Origin: Halotia branconii CENA392
Lineage (GTDB): Bacteria > Cyanobacteriota > Cyanobacteriia > Cyanobacteriales > Nostocaceae
Assembly (NCBI RefSeq): GCF_029953635.1
Contig: NZ_CP124543.1
Span: 1,405,455-1,469,454 of the forward strand
Direction: 5' to 3'
DNA: 64,000 nt
Shown here: positions 46,987 through 55,802 of the stretch, piece after piece
Layout: the number at the start of each line of letters is the position of its first letter
Position numbering within the stretch: the stretch's first letter is position 1
Translations under genes and position numbers: made by a program
Notes under the pieces: model-generated
What the model was told of the DNA's origin: nothing
The model's input: only the letters and a program-made list of their open reading frames with translations
Databases searched by the model: none

Positions 46987-47365
46987 AACTCTTACTCCTT
47001 GTTTTTGAAAATTTTAATATTTAGTTATTAATACTCTCAGTAAATTTCTCCGTAGACTTTTGTATGCCCTATTGTTCCCATATCTAACGGCAGTATCACA
47101 ACTAATCTATAAAAAATTTATTTACATAAATAACAGAAATTTATAAAGCCTTGTTCCACTAAATTTGCATAGTTTTTATATATTTACATCTGAAAATACT
47201 AGGTGGTCTCAGCAAATATACGTAAAAAGAATAAAATTCACTTTTAATTTTTCAGAATATATAGTAATTTTCCGGTTGTAATTTAAGTGTTATAGAACAT
47301 AGTGTAGAAGCGTACAAAAATTGAATTTTTGATTTTGAAAATAAATTCAATAACTAATTAGTATC

Positions 47366-47606
47366 GGGACTTACGTACAGGTAACAGAAAACGATCCACA
47401 GAGAACGTAGAGAACACGGTGAAACAGCGCTGCGGGAGGGTTTTCCTCCGCAAGTAACTGTGTAAAGTTTACGGCATTACCCTTAGAGCGCAGCGGTAGC
47501 GAACTTGCGTACTCCTGCGGGGAAGCAAGCTACGCATAGCGTCTCGTAGAGAGCGTTACCCGAAGGGAGGAATTAAGAGTTTAGAGAGGTTTATTGCGTA
47601 AGTCCT
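47366..47606. mobile_element. MITE with GGACTTACG terminal inverted repeats
   Basis: GGGACTTACGTACAGGTAAC at the left is matched by the reverse complement AGGACTTACGCAATAAACC at the right, giving 9-11 bp inverted ends. These ends are common in cyanobacterial MITEs; no transposase of that type is in the window. Inside are the 'CACAGAGAACGTAGAGAACAC' family repeat and GC-rich palindromes with GCGCAGCGGTAGCG and GCTACGCATAGCGTCTCG. About 241 bp, no coding capacity. Confidence 0.7.
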
Positions 47607-47693
47607 AAGTATATTTATGGACTGCATAGATAATCTGTTTGTTACCAAATGCTACTTTAGTAGTCTACATTTTTTAGAGCAATTGTATATCTA

Positions 47694-47812
47694 TATAGTA
47701 ATCCGGTTTGATTCGGTAAATTTATTTGTGTAGGTAGGGAACAGGAAACAGGGAACAGTTAAGAAGGGATAGATATGTACTGAATCGTGTTCAAAAATCA
47801 AATAGGAGTCCT
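47694..47812 (-). repeat. Dispersed repeat, copy 2 (inverted relative to 37465-37591)
   Basis: TATAGTAATCCGGTTTGATT to AATAGGAGTCCT is the reverse complement of the block after cheB, with a few base differences and one seven-base unit fewer. It ends about 320 bp before the first gene of the RiPP locus. The two copies lie 10.1 kb apart and face each other. Confidence 0.85.
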
Positions 47813-48131
47813 ATAGCAATTCTAAATTGTTTGTGAAATTATCTTTTTTTTGCGTAGTGTTTTTATTGATTTGGCAATTCGAGAACTTTCACAAATGAAA
47901 TAAAATTGCAATATTCAGAAAGTAACTAATTGTGATTTAAAAGAAATGTCAAGAAAAACATCTTTCTTTGATTGCAAGCTTACTTCTGTAATTTTTCATA
48001 CTTTTTAGCTGAGTTTAGTATCGGTATTACTGAAGCGTTCGCCATAAAATATAGCCTCTCCCTTGTTTTAATAATTGCTCAGAGTATTGGTATATAAACC
48101 TTAAAATTGCATCTTCATAAAAGAAAATACC

Positions 48132-49157
48132 ATGAAAACAAATCTTGTTGATTTTCCTTATTTCCGCGCTCTTAAAGGCAGTGATTTTGATTGGCTAGAG
48201 TCAATTGGACAAAAGAAAACTTATCAACCGGGAACAATATTGATTGAAGAGGGTAAGTCCACTTCATCAATGTATATTTGTATAGCCGGCAGTCTCAAAG
48301 TTACTTCATCTGCATCAGGAACAGATTCACAACAATTTACTACATTTACTGCTGGTGAAGTCATTGGAGAAACACTATTGTTAGACCAGCAAATAGCAAC
48401 TGTAACAGTGAAAGTTGATGAGACTTCAGAACTTTTAGTTTTACCCAAACAACAACTTACAGAGCGATTGGAAAGCGATTGGGATTTTGCTGCTCGCTTT
48501 TATCATTTATTAGCAGTTAATTTATCTGAACAACTACGCAAATTAACTAAATTAATGGCAACTAGAAATATTAAAGAAGGAGAACCATTAAGAAAAGTTT
48601 TAGTAGTATTTGCAACTTTAAATGACAGTGATATTTCCTGGATGATTGCTAATGGAACAGCAAAAAAGGCAGGATCAGGAACAGTTTTAATTCAGCAGGA
48701 GCAAGCAGTTCCTGCTGTTTATTTATTGTTAGAAGGCATGTTAGGTATTTATGTCAATATTAATAACAATGGTTTAGTAGAAGAGAAAAAAGTTGCCCAG
48801 CGCGTTAAGGGTGACATCTTAGGTGAAATGTCCTTTGTAGATGGAGGTTTTGCTTCAGCAAGCGTGAAAACAATGGAAAATGCTTGGGTTTTGGCATTAC
48901 CGCAGGCTCAACTATCTGCAAAGTTTCAAGAAGATAGGGGATTTGCATATCGTTTTTATCGCTCTCTTGCCTTGATTTTATCTAATCGTTGCTTGGATTT
49001 ACTCTCTCGTGGTAGTACTGCCAATCTCAACTACAAAAATCTAGAGTTGCTATCAGATGATATTGAAGCAGAAGACGAACTCGATATGGACTTATTAGAA
49101 GGAACTGCGATCGCTGGTAAACGTTTTGACTGGATGATTCAACAACTTCGGCATTAA
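48132..49157 (+). CDS. Double cyclic-nucleotide-fold protein of the cyc_nuc_ocin type
   Basis: A 341-residue protein with two cNMP-binding-like beta rolls (about 10-125 and 155-275): YQPGTILIEEGKSTSSMYIC to GEVIGETLLLDQQIATVTV, and GTVLIQQEQAVPAVYLLLEG to GDILGEMSFVDGGFASASV. Both phosphate-binding cassettes lack the arginine that normally contacts the cyclic phosphate (Q-I-A and F-A-S in its place), so ligand binding is doubtful. Similar proteins are known next to Nif11/NHLM peptide export genes. It is the first gene of the locus, 182 bp ahead of the HlyD-type gene. An acidic C-terminal tail follows the second roll. Confidence 0.8.
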   Translation: MKTNLVDFPYFRALKGSDFDWLESIGQKKTYQPGTILIEEGKSTSSMYICIAGSLKVTSSASGTDSQQFTTFTAGEVIGETLLLDQQIATVTVKVDETSELLVLPKQQLTERLESDWDFAARFYHLLAVNLSEQLRKLTKLMATRNIKEGEPLRKVLVVFATLNDSDISWMIANGTAKKAGSGTVLIQQEQAVPAVYLLLEGMLGIYVNINNNGLVEEKKVAQRVKGDILGEMSFVDGGFASASVKTMENAWVLALPQAQLSAKFQEDRGFAYRFYRSLALILSNRCLDLLSRGSTANLNYKNLELLSDDIEAEDELDMDLLEGTAIAGKRFDWMIQQLRH

Positions 49158-49339
49158 AAAAATGACTTGGTCAAAAAGTTAATAACTCAATCACTAATTT
49201 ATACTCAGGAATTTGGTAGGAAAAACTACACGTTATGACGAAAGATGAGCAAATCTAAAATTTTATTTTTTCTGCCTTACTTGAACCACAAATGTTTATG
49301 CGTACTTGTTTAAAAGTTAGTAGTGAATAATTAACAACA

Positions 49340-50965
49340 ATGGTTTCCAATCAAGATCAAAATAAGGAAAGTATCTTTCGGCAAGAGTCTCTAGAGCGTT
49401 TATCTTCTCCAGAACGTTTGGATCAACTAATGCAAGTTGTGAATCCACAAGATTGGCTGATCGTGACAGTTTTTTGTGGCTTAGCAACAGTTGGTTTGCT
49501 CTGGAGCATTTTCGGACGTATTCCTATTAATATTGATGGACGGGGTGTATTAATTCAACCCCGGCAAGTTGTTGATTTCCAATCCTCTATTTCTGGACAA
49601 TTGAAAAATTTGTACGTCAAAAGTGGGCAATGCGTCAAGAAAGATGAAGTATTGGCCATGATAGATCCAGTTGATTTGAAACAGCAGTTACAGCTAACAA
49701 AGGGAAAATTAGAACAGTTAAAAATACAAGCTCGCAATTCATTGTTGTTATCTAATCAGCGAATCCAGTTAGAAAAAAGTGCGATCGCAGCTTCCCGGCT
49801 AACTCTAGAAAAACGCTTGCAAGATTCTCGTTCACTCACTCCTATATTAAAAACAAAAGGTCTGGATGCGATTAAAGAACAACAAAAAAATCTCCTGGAA
49901 CGCTTAGAAGACACGCAAAACTTGACCCCAGTCTTGAAAAATAAAGCATTAACAGCTCTCAAGCAACAGCGAATTAGTGTCAAACAACGTTTAAAAGATG
50001 CTCAATCTTTAGTTCCTGTGTTTGCCGAAAGACTCCAAAAGCGCCGCGAGTTAGCAAAAATTGGAGCGATCGCCACAGATTCATTTTTGCAGGCAGAACA
50101 AGAATATCAACAGGGACTTCAGACTGTAGCTCAATTACAAGCAGAATTAAAACAACTCGATGTCAACGAAACGCAAACAGAGCAAAGCTATTTACAAAAC
50201 CTGCGAACAACAGGCGAAATTCAAGCACAGTTACGACAACTGGTTTTAGAAAATACCAAAACAGAACGCGAGTATTTAGATAATCTGCGCTCGATTAGCG
50301 AGATTCAAGGCAAACTGCAAGAACTAGAAATACAAGAAAAACGTTTAGTACAAGAAAATCTCGAAAGTAAGAATCAACGTAATAAAGAAATTCAAGAAGT
50401 CAACCGAGAAATAATTAGACTTGAACAACAAATTACTCAAAATAGCCTCATTCTAAGCAGTCAAGACGGATGTGTTTTAGAATTAACTGCTACTCTTGGC
50501 CAAGTTGTACAACCGGGTACTCATTTAGGAACTCTCAGAACAGGAAGTAGTAACGATACTTCCACGATGACAGCTTATTTCCCTATCAGATATGGTAAAC
50601 AAATCCATTCTGGAATGTCTGTCTCTATTACTCCTGATACTGTACAACGAGAAAGATTTGGCGGGATTCTAGGCACAGTCGTTGCTGTTTCTCCCTTTCC
50701 TATAACCAAAGAAGGAGCAGCTTCTTTGATTGGTAATCCAGAAGTAGTGATGAACTTAATCGGTCAGAATGGTGCGGCTATTCAAATTAATGCTGACTTA
50801 ATTAAAGATTCAAATACTGTAAGCGGCTACAAATGGTCATCTTCTAAAGGTCCTAATTCTGAAATTACTACAGGTACTACTACTTCTGTTCGTGTCACTA
50901 TCGAAGAAAGAGCGCCAATTACCTTTGTTCTCCCCATACTTAGAGAATTTATAGGCTTCAAATAA
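49340..50965 (+). CDS. HlyD-type membrane-fusion protein of NHLM peptide export
   Basis: A 541-residue adaptor with one membrane segment near residues 38-55 (WLIVTVFCGLATVGLLWSIF), a lipoyl-like half (QISGQLKNLYVKSGQCVKKD in part), a very long coiled-coil hairpin of about 280 residues with three diverged repeats of 'LTPxLKxKALxALKxQ', and the second lipoyl half (GCVLELTATLGQVVQPGTHL). This is the adaptor that links the inner-membrane ABC exporter to the outer membrane, as in the NHLM/TIGR03794-type bacteriocin systems. The coiled coil is longer than in many HlyD proteins. The next gene is 214 bp downstream across a MITE. Confidence 0.88.
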   Translation: MVSNQDQNKESIFRQESLERLSSPERLDQLMQVVNPQDWLIVTVFCGLATVGLLWSIFGRIPINIDGRGVLIQPRQVVDFQSSISGQLKNLYVKSGQCVKKDEVLAMIDPVDLKQQLQLTKGKLEQLKIQARNSLLLSNQRIQLEKSAIAASRLTLEKRLQDSRSLTPILKTKGLDAIKEQQKNLLERLEDTQNLTPVLKNKALTALKQQRISVKQRLKDAQSLVPVFAERLQKRRELAKIGAIATDSFLQAEQEYQQGLQTVAQLQAELKQLDVNETQTEQSYLQNLRTTGEIQAQLRQLVLENTKTEREYLDNLRSISEIQGKLQELEIQEKRLVQENLESKNQRNKEIQEVNREIIRLEQQITQNSLILSSQDGCVLELTATLGQVVQPGTHLGTLRTGSSNDTSTMTAYFPIRYGKQIHSGMSVSITPDTVQRERFGGILGTVVAVSPFPITKEGAASLIGNPEVVMNLIGQNGAAIQINADLIKDSNTVSGYKWSSSKGPNSEITTGTTTSVRVTIEERAPITFVLPILREFIGFK

Positions 50966-50990
50966 TTCACAGTTTTAAATATCGCGCCTG

Positions 50991-51126
50991 ATACCGTTTC
51001 ACTTTAAAGTTGATACATTTGGGGAAGCAGGGGAAGCAGGGGAAGCAGCACTTCGGCTACGCTCAGTGACCAAAGGCAGGGGGAGTAAGAAAAGTAATTT
51101 GTATCAATAATTTCGTGAAATGGTAT
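50991..51126 (+). mobile_element. MITE, ATACCRTTTCAC family, copy C
   Basis: ATACCGTTTCACTTTAAAGT at the left and the reverse complement ATACCATTTCACGAAATTAT at the right, the same inverted ends as copies A and B. The centre is GGGGAAGCA x3, then CAGCACTTCGGCTACGCTCA and GTGACC, without the additional palindrome of copy A. It sits between the HlyD-type and exporter genes of the RiPP locus and ends 53 bp before the exporter ATG, so it may carry or disturb the promoter. Confidence 0.85.
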
Positions 51127-51179
51127 GAATCCTGACTGAGAAAATTCCCAACGAACATAAGCAAATTTGATTGAAAATA

Positions 51180-53402
51180 ATGCAATTACTGGAAAAAGTT
51201 GTCAAAAAATCAGACTTGGAAAAGTCTAGTTCTCAAGCACCAAAAATGCAAAATATCCGTGTGAAAACGCCAACTCTCTTGCAAATGGAAGCGGTGGAAT
51301 GCGGAGCAGCAGCTTTGGGAATTATCTTACGTTACTATCATCTAATTTTACCTTTAGCAGAATTGCGTACTAGCTGCGGTGTTTCTCGTGATGGTTCTAA
51401 AGCCTCAAATATTTTGAAAGCAGCTCGTAATTATGGAATGCAGGCCAAAGGATTTAAAAAAGAACTCACCCAACTCCAAGAACTTAAGCCACCCTTTATC
51501 ATTTTTTGGAATTTTAATCATTTTTTAGTGGTAGAAGGTTTTGTTGGAGAAAAAGTCTGGTTAAATGACCCAGCTACAGGCCCTCGCAGTGTCACAATTC
51601 AGGAGTTTGACGAAGCATATACTGGCGTGGTTCTAATTATGGAGCCAGGTTCAGAGTTTAAAAAAGGTGGTCATAAACCCAGTATTATCAGAGCCTTACT
51701 GACGCGATTACAAAAATCCTTTAATGAATTATTGTTCTGTATTCTCGCTGGCTTTTTGCTGGTAATTCCCCAATTAACACTAGCTGCTTTTAGCCAAGTC
51801 TTTGTTGATGATATCTTGATGCAAAATCGCACAGATTGGTTGAGACCTCTGTTATTGGGTATGGGGGTTGTAGTTTTACTACAAGCAGTGCTGACTTTCT
51901 TGCAATTAAGAAAGCTGCGATATCTGCAACTTAAGCTATCTATTGGGATGAGTAGTCAATTTTTATGGCACATTCTCCGCTTACCTGTGAGTTTCTATGC
52001 TCAACGCTTTGCTGGAGAAATAAGTAATCGCGTCAAGCTGAACACCAAAGTAGCAGAAGTTCTATCCGGTGAATTAGCAAGAACCTCCATTGACGCAGTT
52101 ATGCTTGTCTTCTATGGCATAGTCATGCTGGCTTATGATTGGGTATTAACTTTAATTGGCATTGTTGCTGTAATTATCAACGTTGTGGTGCTAGGTTGGG
52201 TTGCCCGTCGTCGGGTTGATACCAATATGCGCCTGACTCAAGATTACGGTAAAATTGCTGGGGTAGAAATCGGTGCATTACAAAGTGTTGAAACTATTAA
52301 ATCTGCGGCTTTGGAGTCTGATTTTTTTAGTCGTTGGGCTGGATATTATGCTAAAGCCACTAATGCACAGCAAGAATTAAGTCAGACTGACCGACTAGTA
52401 GGACTAGTGCCACCTTTGTTAACTTCCCTGACTTCCATGTTGCTATTAGTAATTGGCGGGTTACGAGTCATTGACGGACATCTTACCATCGGTATGTTAG
52501 TAGCTTTTCAAACTTTGATGGAGAGATTCCAAGAACCAGTTAAAACTTTGGTTGGTTTGGGAAATAAAATTCAGGAACTAGACGGGGATCTCAATCGCTT
52601 GGATGATGTACTATCCAACCCGATTAACCCAGCACTGCAAGCGCAATCAGCTCAATATGCTACTCCAAGTATTCCCTATCGCTTACAAGGTCATATAGAG
52701 TTACGTAATATTACCTTCGGTTATAGTCGAGTTGATGAACCTTTAATTCAAAACTTTAGTTGTACTCTCAAACCAGGACAAAGAGTGGCTTTTGTTGGTG
52801 GTAGTGGTTCGGGTAAGTCTACTCTTTCCAAACTTATTACTGGACTCTACCAACCCTGGGACGGAGAAATACTTTTTGATGGTATTCTCAAACAAAACAT
52901 TCCCCGTTCAGTTTTAACTAATTCTCTAGCCATAGTTGAGCAGGAAATTTTTCTGTTTGGCGGTACGGTACGAGATAATTTAACTCTTTGGGATGAAACT
53001 ATTACCAATACTCAATTAATTCAAGCTTGCCAAGATGCTGCCATTTTAGATGTTGTCATGGCTATGCCCGGTGGACTGGATGGAAAATTACTCGAAAGTG
53101 CAGCAAATTTAAGCGGCGGACAGCGCCAACGTCTAGAAATTGCCCGTGCTTTGGTAAATAACCCAGCCATTTTAGTAATGGATGAAGCAACTAGCGCCTT
53201 AGATACGGAAACTGAAAAGATGATTGATAGGAATATCCGACGACGGGGTTCCACTTGTATTATTGTCGCTCACCGTCTTAGTACTATTCGCGACTGTGAT
53301 GAAATTATTGTGTTGGAACGGGGAAAAGTAGCGCAAAGAGGTACTCATGAAGAGATGAAGAACACAGATGGTTACTACGCAAGGTTGATTCAGGCAGAGT
53401 AA
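51180..53402 (+). CDS. C39-peptidase ABC exporter (PCAT, NHLM ABC1 type)
   Basis: A 740-residue fused peptidase-membrane-ATPase protein from the ATG at 51180 (a TTG three codons earlier is in frame). The C39 domain has C41 in MEAVECGAAALG, H114 in FNHFLVVEG and D130 in LNDPATG, so double-glycine leader cleavage is expected. Six membrane segments follow. The ATPase has Walker A GGSGSGKSTLSK (about 540), signature NLSGGQRQR (about 644), Walker B ILVMDEATSALD and the final H of IVAHRLSTI. It cuts the leader and exports the peptide core. It is the expected partner of the Nif11-type precursors at 63.5 kb. Confidence 0.93.
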   Translation: MQLLEKVVKKSDLEKSSSQAPKMQNIRVKTPTLLQMEAVECGAAALGIILRYYHLILPLAELRTSCGVSRDGSKASNILKAARNYGMQAKGFKKELTQLQELKPPFIIFWNFNHFLVVEGFVGEKVWLNDPATGPRSVTIQEFDEAYTGVVLIMEPGSEFKKGGHKPSIIRALLTRLQKSFNELLFCILAGFLLVIPQLTLAAFSQVFVDDILMQNRTDWLRPLLLGMGVVVLLQAVLTFLQLRKLRYLQLKLSIGMSSQFLWHILRLPVSFYAQRFAGEISNRVKLNTKVAEVLSGELARTSIDAVMLVFYGIVMLAYDWVLTLIGIVAVIINVVVLGWVARRRVDTNMRLTQDYGKIAGVEIGALQSVETIKSAALESDFFSRWAGYYAKATNAQQELSQTDRLVGLVPPLLTSLTSMLLLVIGGLRVIDGHLTIGMLVAFQTLMERFQEPVKTLVGLGNKIQELDGDLNRLDDVLSNPINPALQAQSAQYATPSIPYRLQGHIELRNITFGYSRVDEPLIQNFSCTLKPGQRVAFVGGSGSGKSTLSKLITGLYQPWDGEILFDGILKQNIPRSVLTNSLAIVEQEIFLFGGTVRDNLTLWDETITNTQLIQACQDAAILDVVMAMPGGLDGKLLESAANLSGGQRQRLEIARALVNNPAILVMDEATSALDTETEKMIDRNIRRRGSTCIIVAHRLSTIRDCDEIIVLERGKVAQRGTHEEMKNTDGYYARLIQAE

Positions 53403-53473
53403 TTTTGGGCAATTTAAAAATGACAAAATTCCAGAAATAGTATCAAAATCCGTCACAGCTAGCTGTTAAAACT

Positions 53474-54631
53474 ATGCCTACTCAACTTAATTATCGCTCT
53501 CAAGTTTTATCTGAATTGGGAGCAACACCAGAAGAAATTACAGAACTTTTAGCCTACAACCAAAATAATTTTAATCATCCAAAATTACCACCTAATATTA
53601 CCTTTCCCCTAGCATCAGAACCTCATGTCACAGAGTGGAAGCGCTATCATGCACAGGCACAAAGTTTGGGTACATTCACCACTTTGCGCTCTGCATTAGT
53701 ACAATTGCAATTTCCTATTCGTCTGGGAATTAGTGAAACCGAAAACTATCGCGCCGCTACCCGTCAAGGAAATCCTGCTGATAGCATGGTAGAGGCAACT
53801 GGTTTGGAATTAGAACAACCAGAATCATTGCAATTAATCATACATCCTACTTTGGCTGGGGAAGTTCCCATTTTAATTGCTGGATGTAGAGCAGATTTTA
53901 TTGTTTTGGTGCAAGCGTTGAGTAAGCGTAACGAACCCGTCAGCATTCCTGACTCAATGGGAGCAATTGCTATTAGTGGTTTCAATAACTGGCAACGTAT
54001 TAAAAAATACCGCACAGAATGGGAAACACACCAAGAACAACCTGTAACGGAAACAGAGTGGAAAGCAGAATTTCAACGCTTGATACCTCAAAAGCATCTT
54101 TACCAAGACTTTTTTATCATTCTCAGTCAAGGCAATTACAGCGCTGTTAATGCCGCAGAATTAGGGCTAGATGAAGCAGAATGGTTACTTTTATGCCTGA
54201 CGATTCGGCTTGAACATGAGTGCTGCCACTATTTTACCAAACGGGTTTTTGGTTCAATGCGAAATAATATACTTGATGAATTAATTGCTGACTATCAAGG
54301 AATTGTTGCTGCTAATCATAATTATTATCGCGCAGATTGGTTTTTGCGGTTTGTGGGTTTAGAAGCATTTCCCAATTATCGTCAAGGTGGAAGATTAGAA
54401 AATTATTGCGGAAATCCACCTTTATCAGATGGGGCTTTTAGGATTTTACAAGTTTTGGTAAAACAAGCAGCACAGAATTTAGAGCAATTTAATATTAGTC
54501 ATATTGAAGAACTAAAAAGTCTGGAAAATAAAGCACGATTAATCATGTTTTTAACTTCTTGTACATTGGAAGAATTAGCAACAAAAACAGGAGTTCTGCT
54601 AGAGCAGATGTGGCAAAGATATACTATGTAA
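53474..54631 (+). CDS. Unrecognised protein with HExxH motif, candidate metallopeptidase
   Basis: A 385-residue soluble protein with no family I can name. Residues 248-252 read HECCH, an exact HExxH zinc-binding motif, in a helix context (LTIRLEHECCHYFTKRVFG). Sixteen residues later comes ILDELIADYQG, where E269 or D273 could be the third ligand, as in the ExxAD of ImmA/IrrE-type peptidases. The N-terminal half has no visible motif. The gene follows the exporter by 71 bp and precedes a membrane protein by about 110 bp, inside the RiPP locus. A role in leader processing or as an immunity or degradation enzyme is possible but only inferred. Confidence 0.6.
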   Translation: MPTQLNYRSQVLSELGATPEEITELLAYNQNNFNHPKLPPNITFPLASEPHVTEWKRYHAQAQSLGTFTTLRSALVQLQFPIRLGISETENYRAATRQGNPADSMVEATGLELEQPESLQLIIHPTLAGEVPILIAGCRADFIVLVQALSKRNEPVSIPDSMGAIAISGFNNWQRIKKYRTEWETHQEQPVTETEWKAEFQRLIPQKHLYQDFFIILSQGNYSAVNAAELGLDEAEWLLLCLTIRLEHECCHYFTKRVFGSMRNNILDELIADYQGIVAANHNYYRADWFLRFVGLEAFPNYRQGGRLENYCGNPPLSDGAFRILQVLVKQAAQNLEQFNISHIEELKSLENKARLIMFLTSCTLEELATKTGVLLEQMWQRYTM

Positions 54632-54740
54632 TATTTGAGGTTTTCAGATTAGATAGTTTTAATTTTAATGAAATGAAAACTATCGATAATTTGCACTGCT
54701 GAAAATACCTAAAAATATCTTGCTTTTAATCATAATTATT

Positions 54741-55418
54741 ATGCACGAACTAAATATTGTTTTTTATAAGTCATTTTTAGCAATTCAAAAATATTGGTTT
54801 TCTTTGTTAACTATTACTTTTATTACTGAGGGTATTGTTTTGTTAACACAAGAGTTTGTCAAAAATCAAACTCTTGATTTTTTAGGCTTTTTATCTTCCC
54901 CTGGTAGAGTTTTTTTAGGATTTTTTGTAATTAGTCTTTTGACCCCGCTTGGTAAAGCTGCTGTAGCTTGTTTGATCAGTCAAGGTCAAGCACAACCTAG
55001 CTCAGGTTTAGTTGCTTATTTAGAAGTTATTAAAGTTTTACCACTTGTTTTGACTGTGGGGATACTTTGGTATATTGGTACTATTATTGGTCTTGGATTA
55101 CTACTTATACCAGGAATTTGCTTCTTTTTTTACAGTCAGTTTGTGGCTCAGGCTTTGGTTGTAGAAAAGTTAAGTATAGTTGCAGCTTTTCAAAGAAGTT
55201 GGGATTTAGTCAAACAAAAATTTTGGACATTAGTGGTTTTATTTTTTGCTTTAGAAATAGGACAAGGTGTAGTAAGCGAAATATTCAGTGCTGTTATATT
55301 TGCAATAATTCCGTCAGCAAAGCCATATATTGTGGAATGGTTTGTAGCTACAGTGGTGGCAATTTCTGTTTATGTTCCACTGGCTGTAATGTATTTAGAA
55401 CGCAGTAAAAAAGGTTAA
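54741..55418 (+). CDS. Multi-pass membrane protein of the RiPP locus
   Basis: A 225-residue protein from the ATG at 54741; a start seven codons earlier is possible. It has about five or six membrane segments and the motif VVEKLSIVAAFQRSWDLVKQ, which resembles the A-x-x-R-S-W-D-L-x-K motif of the membrane protein at 23.3-24.2 kb and of GPDPase-membrane-domain proteins. No catalytic residues are seen. Small membrane proteins in such loci often give self-immunity or help export; the role is inferred from position only. Confidence 0.65.
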   Translation: MHELNIVFYKSFLAIQKYWFSLLTITFITEGIVLLTQEFVKNQTLDFLGFLSSPGRVFLGFFVISLLTPLGKAAVACLISQGQAQPSSGLVAYLEVIKVLPLVLTVGILWYIGTIIGLGLLLIPGICFFFYSQFVAQALVVEKLSIVAAFQRSWDLVKQKFWTLVVLFFALEIGQGVVSEIFSAVIFAIIPSAKPYIVEWFVATVVAISVYVPLAVMYLERSKKG

Positions 55419-55457
55419 AGTTAATCATAAACTCATTTACATTGAAACCCTAGTTTT

Positions 55458-55619
55458 TGGGTGCATCCCAGTTTTTATTTGACAACAAGAGAATAAGTGT
55501 CATTGCGAGGAGGAACGACGAAGCAATCGCATTGACTTGTTTGTAGTCAGAGATTTTGCGATTGCTTCACTCCACTTCGTTACGTTCGCAATGACGTTCA
55601 AAAAAGTGGGATGCTCCCC
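55458..55619. mobile_element. Nested MITE with REP-like TCATTGCGA palindrome
   Basis: The outer inverted ends are TGGGTGCATCCCAGTTTTT at 55458 and, as reverse complement, GGGGAGCATCCCACTTTTTT ending at 55619. Inside is a second inverted repeat, GTCATTGCGAGGAGGAACGA at 55499 matched by TCGTTACGTTCGCAATGAC ending at 55595, a palindrome type known as an interspersed repeat in many bacteria. No coding capacity. It lies between the membrane protein and second ABC genes. Confidence 0.8.
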
Positions 55620-55802
55620 TAGTTTTTCTTCGTCAGGGTCAGGATTATCTAGCTTTTGTAAAGCTAGCCTTAGTTTTTTTAATTTCTACGTGAATTTCCG
55701 GTGGACAAGCAGTATAAATGGTTGTTATTTTCCTTTAAAGCTGTATTCAGGATAACAACTAACTATTAATACGATTTAATTGTATATGTGAGAGTAGACA
55801 CA

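Larger units (their letters stand above)
46987..48131. other. Large intergenic region with divergent promoters and repeats
   Basis: This 1.1-kb gap separates the chemosensory operon (minus) from the RiPP locus (plus). 46987-47365 is A/T-rich with no gene; it must hold the operon promoter. The MITE at 47366-47606 and the repeat at 47694-47812 are listed separately. 47813-48131 is A/T-rich and precedes the cyclic-nucleotide-fold protein gene. No RNA gene is recognisable. Confidence 0.5.

Noticed and set aside
35749..49157. A cAMP link from the receiver-cyclase to the cyclic-nucleotide-fold protein of the RiPP locus
   Set aside because: It is attractive because of closeness, but both nucleotide pockets lack the key arginine and a repeat-filled 1.1-kb gap separates the units. 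No positive evidence.
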